17,625 nucleotides of DNA from Actinomycetota bacterium (GTDB lineage: Bacteria; Actinomycetota; Acidimicrobiia; Acidimicrobiales; Ilumatobacteraceae): NCBI GenBank assembly GCA_009701105.1, contig WLKU01000014.1, positions 1-17,625 of the forward strand. Reading direction: 5' to 3'. A program made the translations under genes and the position numbers. Positions 11,976 through 17,625 of this stretch are shown here, piece by piece. Every line of letters starts with the position of its first letter. Within the stretch, counting starts at the first letter, position 1. The notes below the pieces were generated by a model. It ran no database searches and was not told the DNA's origin. It was given only the letters and a program-made list of their open reading frames with translations.

Positions 11976-14252
11976 TTATTCCTTTGCTGCTTCTGTGATT
12001 AAAAACGCATCAATGTCTGCTTTGGTTGCTCGACTTCGAATTTCGAAATGCACTTTCGAGAGAGTCGAGTTAAACGCAAATGGTGGAACATAGTCACTCA
12101 CCACAGGCGACAACTGATCGCTCCCTAAATCCATCCCCATTGAGCCGAGTACTCGCACAATCTTCGGGATATGCACCGAGCCAACATCTTTTCCATCGAC
12201 CGTAAGCGTGATCGTTCCTGTGGAATCTTCACGATCAAATCGAACACCAAGTTGATGATTGCCGGGCTGCAATGAAATCGGCGCACTCGCCCGCTGATGT
12301 TTGCCGAGCGCGTTGTAGTCAAAGTGCAAAACAGAATCCTTGACGAAGAACGAGTGTCCAATGTTGTGTGCGCCGCGTGCATAGATCACGCCTTCAACTG
12401 GTTGATTGCCAACGATGATGTCCGCAGTAATCGTCCAGGCCCGACCGCTCAACAATGGGCATGCATCTGCCGGAATGTGTGCAACAGGTGGATAGTACGT
12501 ATAGGTGTTGCCATAATGCGGCGAACCAGGACGCGACTTTGAACCGAAGATCTCGATGCCACGGTCGTCCAGTGGCAGCACACCATGCAACTCGGCTTGC
12601 TCCCACCACAGCGCAATCATTTCTTTGAGCTTTGCTGGTTGCTTCACTGACAAGTCATGCATCTCCGAAAAATCTTCGTCGAGTTTGTACAAACCCCACG
12701 TATCGTTTTCATACGGCACGTTTTGATCGTGAAATGTCACTGCCTTATAACCGTCGGCCCAGATCGCGCGATGCCCCATCATTTCAAAATATTGCGGTCC
12801 CCGCTTGGTCTCTCGCGTTGAAGTATTGAACGTGTATGTCAGGCTCTCGCCGTGCATCGGCATCTGTCCGTGCCCATTGACTACAGACGGAACAGTGATG
12901 CCGAGCGCGTCATACACCGTTGGTGCAATGTCGGTGATGTGACAAAACTGTGGACGAATGCCTCCTGGTTGATCTATTCCTTTTGGCCAGTGAAGAATCA
13001 GCGAGTCACGAATACCGCCACCGTATGTTTGCGACTTGTACCAACGACTTGGCGTATTGCCCACTTGCGACCAGCCCCACGGATAGTTGGAGTGCGCGTT
13101 CTTTGTGCCGATGTCGTCAAGTCGGTTGGCGACCATGTCATCCACGTCTTCCCACATGCTGTTGAAAAAACTGAATTCATCAACAACACCTTGTGGTCCA
13201 CCTTCACGACTCGCACCGTTGTCCGACAGCAATGCAATCATGGTGTTGTCGGTCAGATTGTGTTTGTCGAGAAAGTCGAGCAAGCGACCAATCTGCGCGT
13301 CGGTGTGATCGAGCATTGCTGCAAAAGCTTCTTGCAAACGACAGGCAAACAATTTTTCATTGGCAGTCAACTCGACCCATGGGCGTACGCCAGGGTTGCG
13401 CGGCGAAAGCACAGTGTCGGGCGGAACAATGCCCATCTCGATCTGTCGCTTAAACCAAACATCGCGATGCACGTCCCAACCTTCGTCAAACTTGCCGCGC
13501 CATTTTGCTAAATAGCTATCGGGCGCATGGTGCGGTGCATGCTGTGCTCCGAATGCGAGATACAAATAAAACGGACGATCGGGTCGCACCGAAACCAAAT
13601 CACGAATCCACGTTGTTGACTGATCAACAAGATCTTCTGAGAGGTGATAGCCCTCTTCTGGAGTGCGCGGCGGCAAAATATGTTGGTTGTCTTGAGTAAG
13701 TTCAGGATAAAACTGATCGGTCTCGCCATTCAAAAATCCGTAAAAGCGATCGAATCCTTTTTGCAGTGGCCAGTTGGTGTGTGGGCCTGCCGCAGTGCAC
13801 TCTTCCATTGGTGCAAGGTGCCACTTGCCTGCACACAATGTTGCATAACCTTCGAGCCGTAATACTTCGGCCATTGTTGCTGCCTTCGGAGTGATGCCCC
13901 CGCGCATGTTTGGAAAACCTGTGTTCCAGTTTGAAACTCCACGCATACCGACAGCGTGATGATTGCGACCAGTCAGCAAACTTGCGCGCGAAGGCGAGCA
14001 CAACGCTGTGGTGTGAAAGCCCGTGTAACGCAAACCGTTTTGTGCAAGGCGATCGATATTGGGCGTGTGCAGTGTGCTGCCAAAACAACTTGGGTGCGAG
14101 AAACCCATGTCATCAAAAACGATGGTGATGACGTTGGCCCCGTGCAGACCCTTTGGTAGCTCGGGCCATGCTGGCAAAGACGTCTGATATGACGAATCGA
14201 TTGTTCCTGCAAAATGCGGTTCGTTTGGGTGTACCGATTTGTTTTGAGCCAT
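11976..14252 (-). CDS. Type I sulfatase (arylsulfatase, AtsD-like), apparently cytoplasmic
   Basis: Formylglycine-dependent sulfate ester hydrolase of 758 residues, comparable to the long actinobacterial AtsD group. Metal ligands D47/D48 in IVFDDMG, TPNIDRLAQNGLRYTGFHTTAL, then the CxPxR signature CSPSR with Cys85 to be oxidised to formylglycine, followed by ASLLTGRNHHAVGM. The second metal site is D344/N345 in SDNGAS. The C-terminal 130 residues (GRAWTITADIIV...YVPPFAF) form a beta-rich add-on typical of this subgroup. ATG 14252 was chosen because GGGGAAGA precedes it at good spacing; the reading frame is open upstream to 14378, but those residues are Cys-rich and unlike a signal peptide. 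Lack of a signal peptide implies that substrates are imported. No formylglycine-generating enzyme is in the window. Divergent from the MBL gene. Confidence 0.9.
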   Translation of the reverse strand: MAQNKSVHPNEPHFAGTIDSSYQTSLPAWPELPKGLHGANVITIVFDDMGFSHPSCFGSTLHTPNIDRLAQNGLRYTGFHTTALCSPSRASLLTGRNHHAVGMRGVSNWNTGFPNMRGGITPKAATMAEVLRLEGYATLCAGKWHLAPMEECTAAGPHTNWPLQKGFDRFYGFLNGETDQFYPELTQDNQHILPPRTPEEGYHLSEDLVDQSTTWIRDLVSVRPDRPFYLYLAFGAQHAPHHAPDSYLAKWRGKFDEGWDVHRDVWFKRQIEMGIVPPDTVLSPRNPGVRPWVELTANEKLFACRLQEAFAAMLDHTDAQIGRLLDFLDKHNLTDNTMIALLSDNGASREGGPQGVVDEFSFFNSMWEDVDDMVANRLDDIGTKNAHSNYPWGWSQVGNTPSRWYKSQTYGGGIRDSLILHWPKGIDQPGGIRPQFCHITDIAPTVYDALGITVPSVVNGHGQMPMHGESLTYTFNTSTRETKRGPQYFEMMGHRAIWADGYKAVTFHDQNVPYENDTWGLYKLDEDFSEMHDLSVKQPAKLKEMIALWWEQAELHGVLPLDDRGIEIFGSKSRPGSPHYGNTYTYYPPVAHIPADACPLLSGRAWTITADIIVGNQPVEGVIYARGAHNIGHSFFVKDSVLHFDYNALGKHQRASAPISLQPGNHQLGVRFDREDSTGTITLTVDGKDVGSVHIPKIVRVLGSMGMDLGSDQLSPVVSDYVPPFAFNSTLSKVHFEIRSRATKADIDAFLITEAAKE

Positions 14253-14392
14253 CTCACTCTTCCCCATCTTTCGACTACTTCGGTTCCGATTCTTGCATTG
14301 ACCAAGTTTTCTCATAGTGTATGCAAAAAGATTGCTATGTTTACAATCGCACCAATAAATGCACAGACAGTTGAACAACTACTGGAGACCTC
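14253..14392. promoter_or_regulatory. Divergent promoter region between sulfatase and MBL hydrolase genes
   Basis: The 140-bp gap between start codons is the only sizeable divergent control region of the right half. Plus strand: TTGACC (14298-14303), 16 nt, TATGCA (14320-14325) as a possible promoter for the MBL gene. Minus strand: TTGTAA then TACACT, 19 nt apart, as a possible sulfatase promoter. The two would overlap back to back. Both are partial matches, so treat as candidates. No inverted-repeat operator was found by eye. Confidence 0.35.
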
Positions 14393-15217
14393 ATGGAAGT
14401 CATTTTGCTCGGCACAGGAAGTCCAATGCCAGACGCTAAGCGTGGTGGCCCAGCAACGTTGGTAAAAGCCGGCGCAACTCAAATTTTGGTCGACGCTGGT
14501 CGCGCCGTGGTGATGCGACTCACTGGAGCAGGTTCATTACCCATCTTCTTGTCGGGCGTACTCATCACTCATCTGCACAGTGATCACCTCACCGATCTCA
14601 ACGATGTCATCACCACGCACTACATCATGAGCCAGGCCGAAACTCCACTCCACGTTTACGGACCACCACGCACGCAAGAAGTGGTCAACGGAATCCTCGC
14701 ATCACTTGCACCCGACATCAGTTACCGGCTCGCGCATCACCCCGACACGTTGTGGTGGCAACCAAAAATCATCGTCACCGAAGTTATACCTGGCATGACA
14801 TTCACGCTCGGCGAAGCACAGGTTTCGGTTGGCGAGACCAATCACGCACCTGTTGAACCAACTGTTTCGTATCGCATCGAACACGAGGGCAAATCAGTTG
14901 TGCTCGGCGGAGACGGCATACCGTGCGAAACCCTGGACGCCATTTGCAAAGGTGCCGATGCATACGTGCAGACAGTGATTCGTGCAGAGCTTGTCAGCCT
15001 TGTCAAAAACAAACGCTTCCTCGACATTTTGGATTATCACTCAACAGTCGAGCAGGCCGCACAAACGGCAACACGTGCTGGGGTCAAGAAATTAATTTTG
15101 ACGCACTACGTACCGAGCATTCAGCCAGGCCAAGAAGAAGAATGGCGCGCACTTGCCGCCGCGCACTTTGCGGGCGAAATCGTGCTCGGCGACGATCTCA
15201 CCGCAACAACGATCTAA
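14393..15217 (+). CDS. MBL-fold metallo-hydrolase (RNase Z-like / type III sulfatase-like)
   Basis: Metallo-beta-lactamase fold enzyme of 274 residues with the dinuclear metal site intact: THLHSDH with H60, H62, D64, H65, then H151 (TNHAPVEP), D174 (GGDG) and H238 (LTHY). The start MEVILLGTGSPMPD is the usual RNase Z-like opening. It is shorter than true RNase Z and shows no flexible arm for tRNA binding, so tRNA maturation is unlikely. Some MBL proteins of this shape are type III arylsulfatases (for example the Pseudoalteromonas AtsA); sitting head to head with a type I sulfatase, that is a reasonable guess, but only inference. GGAGA lies 4 nt upstream of the ATG. The haloalkane dehalogenase starts 53 bp downstream. 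Confidence 0.85.
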   Translation: MEVILLGTGSPMPDAKRGGPATLVKAGATQILVDAGRAVVMRLTGAGSLPIFLSGVLITHLHSDHLTDLNDVITTHYIMSQAETPLHVYGPPRTQEVVNGILASLAPDISYRLAHHPDTLWWQPKIIVTEVIPGMTFTLGEAQVSVGETNHAPVEPTVSYRIEHEGKSVVLGGDGIPCETLDAICKGADAYVQTVIRAELVSLVKNKRFLDILDYHSTVEQAAQTATRAGVKKLILTHYVPSIQPGQEEEWRALAAAHFAGEIVLGDDLTATTI

Positions 15218-15270
15218 CTGTTAATACTGCAAAAATCGAAACCACAAACATAAACACAAAGGCCTACAAC

Positions 15271-16194
15271 ATGAAAACATTGCGCACACCCGACGAACGT
15301 TTTGCCAATCTCGATGGCTATAACTACGAGCCCCACTATTGCGATATCTCCGACCTCGAGGGCGGCACGCTGCGCGTGCATTACATCGATGAAGGCCCGC
15401 GCGATGCAGACCCAGTGCTGTTGATGCACGGCGAGCCATCGTGGTGCTACCTCTATCGCAAAATGATTCCAATCCTGCTCGCTGCAGGACACCGGGTTAT
15501 CGCCCCAGACTTGGTTGGTTTTGGTCGCTCCGACAAACCAACAGAGCAAACCGATTATTCATACGCCAGGCACGTTGCATGGATGAGCGAATTAATTTTT
15601 GACAAACTGCAACTTCGCCACATCACATTCTTCGGTCAAGACTGGGGCGGACTTGTGGGTCTGCGACTCGTAACCGCCGAACCAGAACGATTTGATCGAG
15701 TCGTTGCCGGCAATACCGGTTTGCCAATTGGTCGCAAAGTTGATTTTTCTTCGAATGATGCGTTCATGCAGTGGCGCAACTTCTCACAAACCACTCCTAC
15801 ATTTCCAGTTGGCACCATCGTCAATGGCGGCAGCCTCAAAACACTTTCGCCTGCAGAAGTTGAGGCATATGACGCACCATTCCCAGATGAGAGCTACAAG
15901 TCTGGCGCTCGCATCTTCCCAACATTCGTTCCAGTGACAATTGATGACCCGTCCAACCGTGACAATGAGATCGCATGGGGCGTACTTCGCAAATTTGAGA
16001 AGCCATTCTTGTGCACGTTCAGCGATCAAGATCCGGTCACAGCAGGTGGCGAAAAAGCCTTTTTGCGAGACGTGCCAGGTGCAGCCAATCAGCCGCATGT
16101 AACGATCAAAGACGCAGGGCACTTCTTGCAAGAGAACAAAGGCGAAGAACTGGCCAACATCATGGTTGAGTTCATTGCCAACAATCCGCGATAA
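15271..16194 (+). CDS. dhmA: Haloalkane dehalogenase, class I (DmbB/DhmA-like)
   Basis: Alpha/beta-hydrolase that cleaves carbon-halogen bonds of haloalkanes to give an alcohol and halide, cytoplasmic. The 307 residues align almost number for number with Xanthobacter DhlA: HGEP oxyanion region with E55 (MHGEPSW), nucleophile D124 and halide-binding W125 (FFGQDWGG), second halide Trp W168 in the cap (FMQWRNF), catalytic acid D254 (SDQDPV) and base H284 (DAGHFLQE). The opening LRTPDERFANLDGYNYEPHY and the VIAPDLVGFGRSDKP block match HLD-I proteins such as mycobacterial DmbB. ATG 15271 begins at the family's normal N-terminus, with a weak AAAGG upstream; the frame extends upstream over the MBL gene but that sequence is not protein-like. 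Probably co-transcribed with the MBL hydrolase. Confidence 0.88.
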   Translation: MKTLRTPDERFANLDGYNYEPHYCDISDLEGGTLRVHYIDEGPRDADPVLLMHGEPSWCYLYRKMIPILLAAGHRVIAPDLVGFGRSDKPTEQTDYSYARHVAWMSELIFDKLQLRHITFFGQDWGGLVGLRLVTAEPERFDRVVAGNTGLPIGRKVDFSSNDAFMQWRNFSQTTPTFPVGTIVNGGSLKTLSPAEVEAYDAPFPDESYKSGARIFPTFVPVTIDDPSNRDNEIAWGVLRKFEKPFLCTFSDQDPVTAGGEKAFLRDVPGAANQPHVTIKDAGHFLQENKGEELANIMVEFIANNPR

Positions 16195-16224
16195 CAAGCG
16201 CGCTCGGCGGTAATCAAGCCGCAA

Positions 16225-16230
16225 TAGATT
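16225..16230 (+). promoter_or_regulatory. Candidate -10 (TAGATT) for leaderless transcription of the CapA-like gene
   Basis: TAGATT followed by 6 nt and the GTG at 16237, the same hexamer as before the amidohydrolase gene, with no Shine-Dalgarno. The spacing suits a transcript beginning at the GTG. Confidence 0.4.
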
Positions 16231-16236
16231 GGTTGC

Positions 16237-17370
16237 GTGAAACGCAGTCGATTGATGTTTGTGTTGGCCTGCATCACGACAGGTTGCACTTCAACAACTT
16301 CCGGTACAACATCGTCGATCCCTACTACTGCTACATCTAGCAACCCAACCAACATCACGTTTGCTTTTACTGGCGACATACTTTCGCACACTCCCCTCAT
16401 CGATCAAGCCAAGCGCACGGCAATTGCCAACTCAACTGCCGAAACACAACTCGACTACGACTTTCGCCCGATGTTTCTAGATATCAAACCATTAATCAGT
16501 GGCGTCGACATTGCTGTCTGTCATCTCGAAACGCCAATTGCGCCAGATGGCGAGGAGCTTTCGACCTATCCATTCTTTGGTGTGCCAAAAGAAATCACCA
16601 CTGCCATTGCCGATGCCGGATTTGATCGTTGCTCAACTGCGAGCAATCACACCTACGACCGAGGCAACGACGGCATCGATGCAACCGTCAACGCACTTCA
16701 AGACGTAGGCGTAAAACAATCGGGAATGGCGCGAACACCAGACGAGATAGAGCCACTTGTCTTTGAAGTCAGAGGCATCAAGATTTCTCACCTTTCGTAC
16801 ACGTTTAGTTATAACGGCCTCATCATGCCCGATGAGACGCAATGGCGCTCAGCCATCATTAACACAAAACGTATTTTGCGCGACGCACAACGTGCTCGCG
16901 AGTTGGGGTCACAAGCCACCATCGTGAGCGTGCACTGGGGAACCGAAAAAGACTCGAACGCCAATTCAATGCAAACATCAATCGCCGACGAACTCACCGC
17001 ATCTGGTCTTGTTGACTTGATCGTTGGACATCATGCACATGTGGTGCAGCCAACAAACCAAGTCAATGGCGTGTGGGTGATGTACGGATTAGGCAATGTA
17101 TTATCCAATTTGCCCACCGACGAACGTTGGCCCATCAACAGCCAAGACGCAGTAATTGCTACAACTGCGCTCACCATTTCTTCGTCTGGCAAAGCAGTCT
17201 TCGAAAAACCGGTAATGCACCCAACGTGGGTAGACAAAACCCACGGCTGGGTGATTCGTGATGTTCAAAAAAGTTTGCGTGCTTCGACAATTTCGTATGG
17301 TCTTGCACGAGAACTTGAGTTATCACTGGGGAGGACAACTCAAGTTCTCGGCGACTACATCACCAAATAG
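16237..17370 (+). CDS. CapA/PgsA-like metallophosphatase lipoprotein
   Basis: Member of the PGA_cap (CapA/PgsA) family, calcineurin-like metallophosphatase fold, some of which take part in poly-gamma-glutamate or capsule synthesis. The 377 residues begin with a lipoprotein-like signal (KRSRLMFVLACITTGC, Cys17 the likely site) and a Ser/Thr-rich linker. Metal-site motifs follow in order: FTGDILSH (D47, H51), CHLETPI, ASNHTYDRG, VSVHWGTE and VGHHAHVVQP, then GLGN. No ligase or transporter of a PGA operon is nearby, so the substrate is unknown and capsule synthesis should not be assumed. The start is GTG 16237 with no ribosome binding site and a TAGATT 6 nt upstream. A 14-bp inverted repeat sits in its last 65 bases. 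Confidence 0.85.
   Translation: MKRSRLMFVLACITTGCTSTTSGTTSSIPTTATSSNPTNITFAFTGDILSHTPLIDQAKRTAIANSTAETQLDYDFRPMFLDIKPLISGVDIAVCHLETPIAPDGEELSTYPFFGVPKEITTAIADAGFDRCSTASNHTYDRGNDGIDATVNALQDVGVKQSGMARTPDEIEPLVFEVRGIKISHLSYTFSYNGLIMPDETQWRSAIINTKRILRDAQRARELGSQATIVSVHWGTEKDSNANSMQTSIADELTASGLVDLIVGHHAHVVQPTNQVNGVWVMYGLGNVLSNLPTDERWPINSQDAVIATTALTISSSGKAVFEKPVMHPTWVDKTHGWVIRDVQKSLRASTISYGLARELELSLGRTTQVLGDYITK
17308..17350. repeat. Perfect 14-bp inverted repeat at the end of the CapA-like gene
   Basis: Arms CGAGAACTTGAGTT (17308-17321) and AACTCAAGTTCTCG (17337-17350) are exact reverse complements separated by a 15-nt loop. It lies in coding sequence just before the stop and between convergent genes. 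No T-run follows on either strand. It may act as a terminator hairpin or protein site. Confidence 0.85.
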
Positions 17371-17376
17371 CTATTA

Positions 17377-17406
17377 CCACTACTGCTACTTCCACTACTG
17401 CTACTT
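17377..17406. repeat. 15-bp tandem duplication at the ammonium transporter gene end
   Basis: Two perfect copies of CCACTACTGCTACTT (17377-17391 and 17392-17406). The second covers the last codon and stop of the minus-strand transporter gene. On that strand each copy reads AAG TAG CAG TAG TGG in the gene's frame, so several in-frame stop codons follow the true stop. Confidence 0.9.
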
Positions 17407-17625
17407 GTGTGAACCACTGAACTCTGGGTACGCGAGCACACCCATCTCCGCCATATCGAGTCCTACAACTTCATCCTCGGCCTTTGAACGAATACCGCCC
17501 TTGGTGAACTTGTTCTGCAATGCAAAGAATGCGTACGAAATCGTGCCGCAGACGATGACGATGGTGACAGCACCAACAGCCTGGGCACCTAGCTGACCCC
17601 AGTCGCCCTTGATAACGCCTTTCAC
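17401..17625 (-). CDS. amt: Ammonium transporter, C-terminal end (gene begins beyond the right edge)
   Basis: C-terminal 74 residues of an Amt/AmtB ammonium channel. The last transmembrane helix (GQLGAQAVGAVTIVIVCGTISYAFFAL) is followed by the cytoplasmic tail with the Amt pattern 'GIRSKAEDEVVGLDMAEMGVLAYPEF', comparable to 'GLRVSEEEExxGLDLSEHGExAY' of other Amt proteins as I remember them. This tail couples the subunits and is where a PII protein such as GlnK binds. The start codon is outside the window; the GTG near 17625 is only an internal codon. The gene is convergent with the CapA-like gene, 30 bp apart. Confidence 0.87.
   Translation of the reverse strand: MKGVIKGDWGQLGAQAVGAVTIVIVCGTISYAFFALQNKFTKGGIRSKAEDEVVGLDMAEMGVLAYPEFSGSHK

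Noticed and set aside
14253..14378. N-terminal extension of the sulfatase to a longer 800-residue form
   Set aside because: The extension is Cys/Asn/Arg-rich, lies in the divergent promoter region and is not a signal peptide; a good ribosome binding site precedes ATG 14252.
14923..15270. In-frame upstream extension of the haloalkane dehalogenase, overlapping the MBL gene
   Set aside because: The extra residues are an Arg/Cys-rich shadow of the MBL coding sequence, and the class I dehalogenase N-terminus matches exactly at 15271.
16237..17370. Poly-gamma-glutamate capsule operon
   Set aside because: Only the CapA-like gene is present; no ligase or membrane partner is nearby, and the family is broader than capsule synthesis.
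1..17625. Mobile element, prophage or defence island
   Set aside because: No transposase, integrase, toxin-antitoxin, restriction or phage structural gene was recognised, and composition appears even.

Overview
The window is chromosomal DNA of moderate GC content (about half by eye) that reads like an actinobacterium, most probably a free-living heterotroph of class Acidimicrobiia (Ilumatobacteraceae-like). The basis is the mix of actinobacterial families: an EchA6-like crotonase, an AtsD-like type I sulfatase, an actinobacterial HelD/HelR, a haloalkane dehalogenase of the DmbB/DhmA group, and a secreted 'WVDP...MGDG...YTYRRSS'-type protein. Several starts also lack a Shine-Dalgarno sequence but carry a TANNNT -10 hexamer 6-8 nt upstream, as in leaderless actinobacterial genes. 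The placement is inference; there is no rRNA or marker gene here. The region is densely coding, with no gene-free stretch over 300 bases and no tRNA, rRNA, CRISPR array, transposase or phage gene that I can see.

Left part (1-3762). On the minus strand, an EchA6-like crotonase, ccmA and ccmB (cut by the left edge) overlap by 4 bp each and form one operon, with cytochrome c maturation System I components. Only 12 bp away, a small two-helix membrane protein starts on the plus strand. It is followed by a TetR regulator, a DtxR-type metalloregulator directly abutting it, and a small lipoprotein.

Middle (3781-9614). A HelD-type RNA polymerase recycling ATPase lies on minus. Divergent from it is a translationally coupled pair of exported proteins: a lipoprotein that looks NTF2-like and a secreted PKD-like protein. 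The second of these overlaps tail-to-tail with ybaK (Cys-tRNA(Pro) deacylase). The ybaK promoter region holds three 12-bp direct repeats. An unrecognised 201-aa cytoplasmic protein and a fumarylacetoacetate hydrolase (FAH) family enzyme follow on plus.

Right part (9653-17625). This is a set of hydrolases: an amidohydrolase (D-aminoacylase-like) ending in a strong intrinsic terminator; on minus, a type I sulfatase with a DinB-like protein; then on plus a metallo-beta-lactamase hydrolase, a class I haloalkane dehalogenase with all five catalytic residues, and a CapA-like metallophosphatase lipoprotein. The C-terminus of an ammonium transporter enters from the right edge on minus.

I do not see one obvious new multi-gene machine. 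The best candidates for something undescribed are the coupled exported pair at 6025-7532, the repeat-decorated ybaK promoter, the interlocked divergent starts at 1730-1750, the sulfatase/MBL/dehalogenase cluster, and the metalloregulator with an atypical metal site.
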